Origin: CAWABB01 sp963780165
Lineage (GTDB): Bacteria; Bacteroidota; Ignavibacteria; UBA10030; UBA6906
Assembly: GCA_963780165.1 (NCBI GenBank)
Contig: CAWABB010000001.1
Coordinates: 372,001 to 436,000 of the forward strand
DNA: 64,000 nt
Direction: 5' to 3'
The notes beneath the pieces were generated by a model. The model worked only from the letters and a program-made list of their open reading frames with translations. It ran no database searches and was not told where the DNA came from. Shown here piece after piece: positions 26,487 to 33,249 of this stretch (positions are counted from its first letter, which is position 1; every line of letters begins with the position of its first letter). Made by a program: the position numbers and the translations under genes.

Positions 26487-26515
26487 AATATATCCCATCA
26501 CCGCATCTTATTCAA
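26487..26515 (-). promoter_or_regulatory. predicted promoter of the ten-gene GT9-to-yraN operon
   Basis: Reading leftward: -35 TTGAAT (26510-26515), 17-bp spacer, -10 TATATT (26487-26492). It lies in the 80-bp gap between dnaG and the GT9 gene, 33 nt before the GT9 start, and shares the 14-mer TTGGGTCAATATAT with the carB promoter. Confidence 0.65.
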
Positions 26516-26533
26516 CGAGCGCATGCCGAATGC

Positions 26534-28405
26534 TCAACGAGCGTTGCTATCACGTTCGGCCGCCATGGTGCGTTTCTCCTGCTGCAGCGCTGCGATCCGG
26601 TCATGGTACTCGTCAAGGGCTTCGCCGCGATCCTCCGCTGCCTGCAACAGGACGAGCTCGTTGCGAAGCCGGCGATCGATGTCCTGCATGCGGAGGGTGA
26701 GGATCGAGGCCTGCACGACTCGCGCCGGGTCAGCCTCCCGCGGCGGCTCGCCGTGTTCCGACCAGCCTTTGCTGATGTCGTACCTGGTCATGACGAGATC
26801 GGTCACAAGCCGGCGGACCGCATCATCATCGATGTGGTCCAGAAGCGTCGTGACATCCCAATCGGCCGCGTCCTTGCCGACGAGGCGCTCGGCCAGGGCC
26901 CGGGCCTGAGGGTGCGAGAACGATCCCGGCGGGATCCGAGAGAAGACATACTCGGCCATCGGTTTCCCCTCCTCGAGGATCACCCGCAGGAGATCGCGCT
27001 CGGCTGCCGGAAGAGGTCCGGCCGGGACCGCCGCTGTCGCCAGCGCCCCGTGGTCGGACCGGCCCGTCGACGGGGAGCCGGCAGCTCCCCCCCGCACCGG
27101 CTTGCGTTCTTTGGAGAGCGTCGCCTCGAGCTCGCGATTCAACAGACTTTCGTACAGGCCGAACCGCTCGGCCAGCCGCTTGATGAAGAAGGCACGCTTC
27201 AGTTCGTCTCCGATCCTGGCAACGGTCTCGACGATCGAGCGCACAGCCCTGGTCTTCCCCTCCGGCGTTCGGAACAGCCCCTCCCGCTCGAACAGGGCCG
27301 CCTTGAACTCCAGGAACGACGTGGATCGCTCCAGGAGCCCCTCAAACGCCTGCCCCCCTTCCTTCCGGACGAATGAGTCAGGGTCCTCGCCTCCGGGCAG
27401 CTCCACGACATTTACGTCAAGTCCCCCTTCCAGCACGAGGTCGACGCCGCGCATGGCCGCCTTGGACCCGGCCGAATCGGCGTCGTAGACGATCGTCACC
27501 GACCGGGCATACCGCCCGACGAGCCGAACCTGGTCCGGTGTCAGCGCCGTGCCGCTGGAGGCAACCACATGCTGGACGCCTGCCTGGAACAGCGAGAGGA
27601 GGTCGAGATAGCCTTCCACCAGGATCGCGAACGATTTTTCGCGGATCGCTTCCTTCGAATGGGATAGACCGTACAGCACAGCGCTCTTGTTGTAGATCGG
27701 GGTCTCGGGGGAATTGATGTATTTCCCGAGCGGATCGTCCTCCCGGAGCTTGCGGGCGCCGAAGGCGATTGTCCGGCCGGAGGGGAGGAAGATGGGGATC
27801 ATGATCCTGCCGCGGAAGCGATCGTAGTAACCCGTCCCGTCGTCCCTCCTGACGAGCAGCCCGGCCCTGTCGAGCACATCGAGGTCCAGCCCCTGCTTCT
27901 GCGCCTGCTTCACGAGCCCGTCCCATCCGTTCAGCGAATAGCCCAGCCCGAACTTCCTGATCGTCTCGTCCGCCAGACCGCGATGCTTCAGGTATTCCAG
28001 GCCGAGCCGGCCTTCGACCGTCTGGACGAGGTTTTCGTGGAAGTAGACGCCCGCGCTGCGCGCCGCCGAGTAGAGCGCCTCGTACTCGCCTGACCCGGGA
28101 TCGTCAGGCCTCCCGGTTGGGATCACGATGCCGGCCCGTTCGGCGAGCGAGCGGACCGCCTCGACGAACGAGACCTTCTCGAATTGCATCACGAAGCCGA
28201 AGACGTTCCCGCCCGCTCCGCAGCCGAAGCAGTGGTATACCTGCTTCTCCGCGCTGACGGTAAACGATGGAGTCTTCTCCTGGTGGAACGGACATCGCCC
28301 GACGTAGCTCTTCCCCCGTTTCTTCATCGGGACGTACGCCGAGATCACGTCCACGATGTCGGATGCGGAACGGACCTCTTCAATCTTTTCGTCGGAGATT
28401 CTCAT
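26534..28405 (-). CDS. dnaG: DNA primase
   Basis: A 623-residue primase that makes RNA primers at the replication fork. Domains in order: a CHC2 zinc-binding domain (CPFHQEKTPSFTVSAEKQVY then HCFGCGAGGN, residues ~40-68); the DnaG catalytic core with TOPRIM (LVEGYLDLLSLFQAGVQHVV and VYDADSAGSKAAMRG); and a C-terminal helicase-binding domain from ~residue 460, ending in a coiled, arginine-rich tail. Length is normal. The ATG at 28405 (RISDEKIEEVRSASDIVDVI) is the family's typical start; an upstream in-frame extension would overlap the promoter. It diverges from the response regulator. Confidence 0.96.
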   Translation of the reverse strand: MRISDEKIEEVRSASDIVDVISAYVPMKKRGKSYVGRCPFHQEKTPSFTVSAEKQVYHCFGCGAGGNVFGFVMQFEKVSFVEAVRSLAERAGIVIPTGRPDDPGSGEYEALYSAARSAGVYFHENLVQTVEGRLGLEYLKHRGLADETIRKFGLGYSLNGWDGLVKQAQKQGLDLDVLDRAGLLVRRDDGTGYYDRFRGRIMIPIFLPSGRTIAFGARKLREDDPLGKYINSPETPIYNKSAVLYGLSHSKEAIREKSFAILVEGYLDLLSLFQAGVQHVVASSGTALTPDQVRLVGRYARSVTIVYDADSAGSKAAMRGVDLVLEGGLDVNVVELPGGEDPDSFVRKEGGQAFEGLLERSTSFLEFKAALFEREGLFRTPEGKTRAVRSIVETVARIGDELKRAFFIKRLAERFGLYESLLNRELEATLSKERKPVRGGAAGSPSTGRSDHGALATAAVPAGPLPAAERDLLRVILEEGKPMAEYVFSRIPPGSFSHPQARALAERLVGKDAADWDVTTLLDHIDDDAVRRLVTDLVMTRYDISKGWSEHGEPPREADPARVVQASILTLRMQDIDRRLRNELVLLQAAEDRGEALDEYHDRIAALQQEKRTMAAERDSNAR

Positions 28406-28428
28406 GGAGCGGCGCGTGTACGCATCGA

Positions 28429-28457
28429 AATCTACTGAAATGAGCCCCCAGAGGCAA
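28429..28457 (-). promoter_or_regulatory. predicted promoter of dnaG
   Basis: Reading leftward: -35 TTGCCT (28452-28457), 17-bp spacer, -10 TAGATT (28429-28434), 23 nt before the dnaG ATG. It is moderate in quality but matches the spacing and form of the other promoters here. Confidence 0.45.
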
Positions 28458-28476
28458 TCTGCGTGCAGAAACCCGC

Positions 28477-28505
28477 TTGACAACTCCGGCCGGACGAGCT
28501 ATCTT
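28477..28505 (+). promoter_or_regulatory. predicted promoter of the response regulator gene
   Basis: -35 TTGACA (28477-28482, perfect), 17-bp spacer, -10 TATCTT (28500-28505). It lies 41 nt before the ATG at 28547 and diverges from the dnaG promoter. Confidence 0.7.
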
Positions 28506-28546
28506 AATCCTGGTGGTCCACCAGACGGACGAAGCCAAGGCAGCCG

Positions 28547-28906
28547 ATGAGAATCCTCGCAGTTGAAGACGAAGCTGACTACCTGGATATGCTCCAGGAG
28601 GTCATGCATTCGCTCGGTCATACGATGATGATCGCATCCAACGGATCGGATGCGCTGACCGCGCTGGAACGGCAGCAGGTCGACGTCATCATCTCCGACG
28701 TGAAGATGCCGGTCATGGACGGGCTCGAGCTCCACCAGAGGATCAGGCAGAAGCCCAATTACGCCAACACGCCGTTCGTTTTCCTGACAGGGGTCGACGA
28801 CCTCACCGCGGTGAACGCGGTCTGCAAGGCCGACTGCGATCTCATCCTGAAGAAGCCGTTCCCCGTGGACAGCCTCCTGAAGCTGTTCTCGGGGACCATG
28901 AAGTGA
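28547..28906 (+). CDS. single-domain response regulator (CheY-like receiver)
   Basis: A 119-residue receiver domain without an output domain. The acidic pair is Glu7/Asp8 (AVEDEAD), the phospho-acceptor is Asp51 in IISDVKMPVMDG, the switch Thr81 is in FLTG and the conserved Lys is in LKKPF. Two cysteines (AVCKADCDLI) are unusual but not in key positions. No histidine kinase is encoded nearby, so the partner is an orphan elsewhere. Such stand-alone receivers act by protein-protein contact or in phosphorelays. It is monocistronic with its own promoter. Confidence 0.93.
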   Translation: MRILAVEDEADYLDMLQEVMHSLGHTMMIASNGSDALTALERQQVDVIISDVKMPVMDGLELHQRIRQKPNYANTPFVFLTGVDDLTAVNAVCKADCDLILKKPFPVDSLLKLFSGTMK

Positions 28907-28969
28907 CACCCCGGCCGGATCGCCCCGGCAGGGGATCCGTGCAGCCCTCCGTCTGACATCCTCCCACCG

Positions 28970-29023
28970 AAAAAGGAGAGGGGCCGTCCCAGAAGTCCAG
29001 ACAACGACTTCTGGGACGGCCCC
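28970..29023 (-). terminator. strong intrinsic terminator of the KamA operon
   Basis: A perfect 18-bp inverted repeat, GGGGCCGTCCCAGAAGTC at 28980-28997 and its complement at 29006-29023, with an 8-nt loop. Read leftward it is followed by five T (A-run at 28970-28974), so it ends the leftward operon whose last gene stops at 29048. Transcripts of the response regulator run into the same hairpin from the other side but without a T-run. Confidence 0.85.
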
Positions 29024-29047
29024 CTCTGACTCCTATCTGAGACGGGA

Positions 29048-30184
29048 TTACACCTTCACCTTATCCGGCTCGTACGTCGAAACCTTGCGGGTCTTCTTCC
29101 TCTTGTAGACGCGCTCGACGGCGGGTACGGATCCTTTCTTCTTCTCCTCGACATCCGGGTAGGTAAAGATATCGTATTTGTAGTTCCGCAGGATAATCTG
29201 GTTGCCGTTCCGGCCGATGACGTACTGAGGCAGCAGCGGGATTTTTCCGCCTCCTCCGGGCGCGTCGATGACGTAGGACGGGATCGCCAGGCCCGAGGTA
29301 TGGCCGCGGAGCTTGTCCATGATATCCAGCCCGACGCTCACCGGCGTGCGGAAGTGGTTCGCCCCCTTGGTGATATCGGCCTGGTAGAGGTAGTACGGCC
29401 GGACCCGCATGACCAGGAGCTTCCGCATCAGTTCCAGCATGACGTCGGCGTTGTCGTTGACGCCCTTCATCAGGACCGCCTGGTTGCCGACAGGGATCCC
29501 CGCGTCCGCGAGCATCTCACAGGCCCGTCTCGCTTCCGTGGTGCACTCCCACGGATGGTTGAAGTGGGTATTCACGTAGATCGGGTGGTACTTCCGGAGC
29601 ATCTTGACCAGCTTGGGAGTGATGCGCTGCGGAAGGACGCACGGCATCTTGGTGCCCAGGCGGATGATCTCGACGTGCGGGATCGCCCGGAGGCCGCTCA
29701 CGATCCGCTCGAGCATGAAATCGGTCAGCATCAGCGGATCGCCGCCGGACAGGATCACATCCCGGACCTCCGGCTTTCCCGCGATATAGTCGATGCCGTC
29801 CTGAATGTACTTCATGTTGATCTTGCTGGAGTCGCCGACCTTCCGCTTCCGCGTGCAGAAGCGGCAATACATGGAGCACTGGCTCGTCGTCAGGAAAAGA
29901 ACGCGATCAGGGTAGCGATGGACGATGCTGGGTACCGGGCTGTGGCTGTCCTCGGCGAGCGGATCCTCCGGCAGACCATCCTCCTCAAGCTCGCGCGAGT
30001 CTGGAATGCACTGGAGCCAGATCGGGTCTCCGGGATAGCGGATCAGGCTAAGGTAGTAGGGATTGATCCGGATATGAAACAGCTTGTTCAACCGGTCCGC
30101 CAGCTCTTTGTCGAACCCGAACCGCTCCACAAGATCCTTCCCACTGTCGACACTCTGCCGCAAAATTTCCTGCCAGAGTTCCAT
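29048..30184 (-). CDS. kamA: KamA family radical SAM enzyme, probable lysine 2,3-aminomutase
   Basis: A 378-residue PLP- and radical-SAM-dependent aminomutase that converts L-lysine to L-beta-lysine. The cluster motif is Cys103-x3-Cys107-x2-Cys110 (CSMYCRFC). The PLP lysine is Lys314 in DAPGGGGK. Asp270 (YQADITKG) and Asp307 (YVIDAPGG) are 37 residues apart, as are the two aspartates that hold the lysine side-chain amine in the clostridial enzyme; glutamate 2,3-aminomutases replace them. Lysine specificity is therefore favoured. It is longer than EpmB and has a basic C-terminal tail. It is last in a four-gene operon with a GNAT and two ATP-grasp ligases, 23 nt after the GNAT. Confidence 0.9.
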   Translation of the reverse strand: MELWQEILRQSVDSGKDLVERFGFDKELADRLNKLFHIRINPYYLSLIRYPGDPIWLQCIPDSRELEEDGLPEDPLAEDSHSPVPSIVHRYPDRVLFLTTSQCSMYCRFCTRKRKVGDSSKINMKYIQDGIDYIAGKPEVRDVILSGGDPLMLTDFMLERIVSGLRAIPHVEIIRLGTKMPCVLPQRITPKLVKMLRKYHPIYVNTHFNHPWECTTEARRACEMLADAGIPVGNQAVLMKGVNDNADVMLELMRKLLVMRVRPYYLYQADITKGANHFRTPVSVGLDIMDKLRGHTSGLAIPSYVIDAPGGGGKIPLLPQYVIGRNGNQIILRNYKYDIFTYPDVEEKKKGSVPAVERVYKRKKTRKVSTYEPDKVKV

Positions 30185-30207
30185 TGGTGCCTGTAATCCT
30201 CCTCCTG

Positions 30208-30750
30208 CTATGATTGCACATCAACGCCGAACACGACGAGGTCGTCGTCCGGACGGTAATAGCCCTTGATCCGGGCGACTTCCTCATACCCCTTGCTCGC
30301 ATAGAACCGCCGCGTCGCGTCGTACCGGGGGGTGGACGACGTCTCTGCGATCATCAGACGCCCGCCCAGCGACCGTACAAGGTCCCGGGCGTGGCGGTCG
30401 AGCGCTCCTCCGATCCCCGACCCCTGTGCCGCGCGTGCAACGGCGATCCAGTAGAGGTCGAAGGTCCCTTCGGTTCCGGGGGTGGGGCCGATGCAATAGT
30501 AGCCCATGACCTCCCCGCCGGCTTCATAGACGTTGATGATGTAGTCGCGCTGCCCGGGACGGTCGAGGACCGCGTCGATCAGCTCCAGGGAGATGGCCAC
30601 TTCCGCCTCCGAGAAAACCTCCGTGGCCCGGATCAGTTCCACCAGCGGCCCGCGATCGGACCGCTTCAGCGTCCTGATGCACGCCCGGCGTTCCGCGTCG
30701 GACAGACGGCGAACAGCTCCCGTATCGGTGACCGGCTCCGTCACGATCAT
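30208..30750 (-). CDS. GNAT family N-acetyltransferase
   Basis: A 180-residue acetyl-CoA-dependent acyltransferase. The acetyl-CoA loop is VARAAQGSGIGGALDRHA (R/Q-x-x-G-x-G/A form) at ~residues 108-125. The C-terminal half shows the GNAT beta-bulge pattern RLMIAETSSTPRYDATRRFY then ASKGYEEVARIKGYYRPDDD. It is shorter than the archaeal/bacterial beta-lysine acetyltransferase AblB as I know it, so it is not an obvious orthologue. Its place between an ATP-grasp ligase (4-nt ATGA overlap) and lysine 2,3-aminomutase suggests it acetylates an intermediate or product of that pathway, but protein or peptide targets are equally open. Confidence 0.85.
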   Translation of the reverse strand: MIVTEPVTDTGAVRRLSDAERRACIRTLKRSDRGPLVELIRATEVFSEAEVAISLELIDAVLDRPGQRDYIINVYEAGGEVMGYYCIGPTPGTEGTFDLYWIAVARAAQGSGIGGALDRHARDLVRSLGGRLMIAETSSTPRYDATRRFYASKGYEEVARIKGYYRPDDDLVVFGVDVQS

Positions 30751-31862
30751 TCCATTTCCAGCGCGTGCCGCTCGAGGGCTGACTCGACGATGCGTCCGAC
30801 GATCTGCGGGAAGGTCAGCCCGTAGGCGCGGGCGGACCGGGCAAAGCCGGCGTCGTCAGAGATGTCAGGGTTCGGGTTCACCTCAAGCACGTAGACCTCG
30901 CCGTTCGGCGCAAGCCTGAAGTCGACGCGGGCATAGTCGCGGCACCCGACGATGTGAAACGCCCGGATGGCCATGTCGCGTAGCTTCGCTTCCATATGCG
31001 CCGGCAGCTTGGCGGGACAGACGCCTTTCGTCCCTTCGTACGCCACCGTCCCGGTCATCCACTTCGCGTCATAGCTCACGATCCGGTGCATGCCATCGTG
31101 GAGTCCCGAGAAATCAATCTCGGAGATCGGCATGATGACGGGCTTGCGATAGCCGAGGATTGCCACGTTCAGCTCGCGGCCGTCGATATACGATTCGACC
31201 AGAGCGGGCTGCTGGAACTCTTCGAGCACAAAGCGGACGCGCTTGCGCAACTCCGCTTCGGTCGTCACGATCGATGCGTCGCTGATGCCGACGCTCGCAT
31301 CCTCTTTCGAGGGCTTCACGATCAGCGGGAATTGCAGGTGTGACGGAAGGCTGACCCTGGTCGGCGCGTCGAAGACGTGGAACGGCGGCGTCTTGATGCC
31401 GTGGTATGACAGCAGCTCCTTGACCCGCGGCTTGTTCAATGCCAGCCCCAGCGCGAACGCGCCTGCGCCGGTATACGGGATCTTCAGAAGGTCGTACAGG
31501 CCTGCGACGTTCATCTCCTGCGCCGATTCGTTCTCGATGCACTCGACGAGATTGAAGATGAGGTCGGGGCCTTCCTCGCGGAGGTGTTCGATCAACCGGT
31601 AGACGTCGCTGTCGACATTCATCACGCTCACTCTGTATCCAAGTGTCGCGAGCGCGCGCTTGATGTCCTCCATCTCCTCCATCACGCCGATCTCGGAGAG
31701 ATCGACCGCGGGGAACGGAACGTGTTTCTCGGCTTTCTGAGACGGCCCGGAGGCCGGCCGGGAAGACTGCAACCGGCCATTCTGTGTAATGAACTGACGG
31801 TCCCCGACAGTCCCGGTGGTCGGCTCATTATAGAGTAAAGAGATGCGTAATTTACGCGTCAT
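30747..31862 (-). CDS. ATP-grasp ligase, Ddl-like fold (second of pair)
   Basis: A 371-residue ligase of the D-Ala-D-Ala-ligase-like ATP-grasp fold. The ATP-binding strand is LIVKPSKEDASVGI (~180-193), the hinge VESYIDGRELNVAILG (~222-237) and the metal-binding end VDFRLAPNGEVYVLEVNPNP (~313-332). The substrate loop that in Ddl reads HGxxGEDG is here NLVECIENESAQEMNVAGLY, so normal D-Ala-D-Ala activity is unlikely. An insertion at residues ~18-60 is unlike Ddl. It overlaps the GNAT gene by 4 nt and follows the other ATP-grasp gene by 11 nt. Such enzymes join a carboxylate to an amine; the likely amine donor here is lysine- or beta-lysine-derived (inference). Confidence 0.85.
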   Translation of the reverse strand: MTRKLRISLLYNEPTTGTVGDRQFITQNGRLQSSRPASGPSQKAEKHVPFPAVDLSEIGVMEEMEDIKRALATLGYRVSVMNVDSDVYRLIEHLREEGPDLIFNLVECIENESAQEMNVAGLYDLLKIPYTGAGAFALGLALNKPRVKELLSYHGIKTPPFHVFDAPTRVSLPSHLQFPLIVKPSKEDASVGISDASIVTTEAELRKRVRFVLEEFQQPALVESYIDGRELNVAILGYRKPVIMPISEIDFSGLHDGMHRIVSYDAKWMTGTVAYEGTKGVCPAKLPAHMEAKLRDMAIRAFHIVGCRDYARVDFRLAPNGEVYVLEVNPNPDISDDAGFARSARAYGLTFPQIVGRIVESALERHALEME

Positions 31863-31873
31863 TCGGGGCTTTT

Positions 31874-33037
31874 TCAGTTGGTTTGGAGGACAGTCTGATG
31901 TGCGCTTACAATGCCGTGCCTTCTGAGGGATATGTCAAGCACGCCATTAATGAGCTGGCTGTAAGTCAATCCTGCAACACGGGCCGCTTTGGGGAAACAC
32001 GAATTGTCCTCGGGACGGGGCAAAATCCCCGGAAGCGGATTCACTTCGAGGACGAGCGGCTCACCCTTACTATTGAGGCGAATATCCACCCGCGTCCAAT
32101 CGCGGCACCGAAGCGCCTCGTATGTTCTCAGACTCAGTCCGACGATCTCCTTTTCAAGCTCCGGGGTCAGCTTCGCCGGACAGCTATAGATGTCGAGCGG
32201 GTTCTCCACGCTGTCCCAGACCCATTTCGCTTCATACGAATAGATCGGGTTCATGCCTTCGGGCAGAGCCGCGAAGGAGATCTCGACGATCGGGAGCGCG
32301 CGCGCTTCGGAACCGTTCCCCATGATTGCAACCGTGAACTCGCGCCCGGAAAGAAACTCTTCGACGAGAACGGGCTGGCGGTACACCTCCAGCGTGGTGC
32401 GCACCTCGCGCTCGAGGTCCTCGATGTTTCGCGCGACGGAGGAGTTATAGATTCCCTTGCTCGATCCTTCGTGCATCGGTTTCACAATCGCCGGGAAGCG
32501 GACGCGAATGTCTTCAAACGCCTCCATCGATGTCACGACGCTGAACGGAGCCGTGGGGATCCTGTGATACGACAGCACCTCTTTCGTGCGCGCCTTGTCC
32601 AGGCACGTCGCGAGCGTGAGAGGATCGGACCCGAGATAGGGAATCTGGAGGAGCTCGAAGACCGCGGGCATCTGCGCTTCGCGCGCGACGCCGTGAAGAC
32701 CTTCGGCAATGTTGAAAGCAAAATCGGGACGGAGATCGATGAGCTTCTGGACCGCGCCGGGGCCCGCCTCGACGATGTCGACCGTGTGACGCTCGCTCAG
32801 GGCGTCGCGGACCGCTTCGACGGTGTCCACGGTATCCCATTCCGCGTACAGATCGTTCGCGCGGTGTGACGGAGAGGGGGCATCGGTTGGAGGCAGCTCG
32901 TCCGGGGGGACTGCGTGGGAGACGAAATGCGGTGCTTCCTCGCTCTTCTTGATGTTGCAGACCAACGCTATCGTCAGTGACGACGGAGGAAGCGGTAGAG
33001 ATGACGAATCCAGAAACTCTCCGGAGCTGTTGAACAA
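31874..33037 (-). CDS. ATP-grasp ligase, Ddl-like fold (first of pair)
   Basis: A 387-residue paralogue of the next gene. Motifs are FNIAEGLHGVAREAQMPAVF (~108-127, altered from the Ddl HGxxGEDG loop), YLGSDPLTLATCLDKARTKEVL, IVKPMHEGSSKGI (~184-196), VEEFLSGREFTVAIMG (~225-240) and VDIRLNSKGEPLVLEVNPLP (~317-336). It is clearly an ATP-dependent carboxylate-amine ligase, probably not a cell-wall Ddl. The start is unclear. A TTG at 33037, with AAGGA just before, is the only usual start codon before the conserved LTIALVCNIKKSEE; a CTG nearer the fold (codon 21) is an alternative. It is the first gene of the operon, promoter at 33052-33079. Confidence 0.82.
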   Translation of the reverse strand: MFNSSGEFLDSSSLPLPPSSLTIALVCNIKKSEEAPHFVSHAVPPDELPPTDAPSPSHRANDLYAEWDTVDTVEAVRDALSERHTVDIVEAGPGAVQKLIDLRPDFAFNIAEGLHGVAREAQMPAVFELLQIPYLGSDPLTLATCLDKARTKEVLSYHRIPTAPFSVVTSMEAFEDIRVRFPAIVKPMHEGSSKGIYNSSVARNIEDLEREVRTTLEVYRQPVLVEEFLSGREFTVAIMGNGSEARALPIVEISFAALPEGMNPIYSYEAKWVWDSVENPLDIYSCPAKLTPELEKEIVGLSLRTYEALRCRDWTRVDIRLNSKGEPLVLEVNPLPGILPRPEDNSCFPKAARVAGLTYSQLINGVLDISLRRHGIVSAHQTVLQTN

Positions 33038-33051
33038 TTTTTCCTTGATCT

Positions 33052-33079
33052 AATATACGCATTCCTGAAAAACTGTCAA
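33052..33079 (-). promoter_or_regulatory. predicted promoter of the ATP-grasp/GNAT/KamA operon
   Basis: Reading leftward: -35 TTGACA (33074-33079, perfect), 16-bp spacer, -10 TATATT (33052-33057). The first usable start codon (TTG, 33037) is only 14 nt beyond the -10, giving a very short leader that still includes AAGGA. The rest of the 212-bp gap to recG is purine-rich and shows no other feature. Confidence 0.75.
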
Positions 33080-33249
33080 GAAGAAAATGCTCGGAGAGGA
33101 GTTCGGAGCGAAGTTTGTCCGTCGGTCGATCGACGACGTCGCTCAGTCGGAAGAGAGGTCGGAAGGTCGGATGCGGTTGCCGGTCAGACGGAGATGCGTT
33201 GGGACGGACAGAGATCGGATGTGACTGCGCAGCGACGGCAACCGATCGA

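Noticed and set aside
30747..33037. Annotation of the two ATP-grasp genes as D-alanine-D-alanine ligases
   Set aside because: The fold agrees, but the Ddl substrate loop HGxxGEDG is replaced in both, and the operon context is lysine aminomutase and GNAT rather than cell-wall genes.
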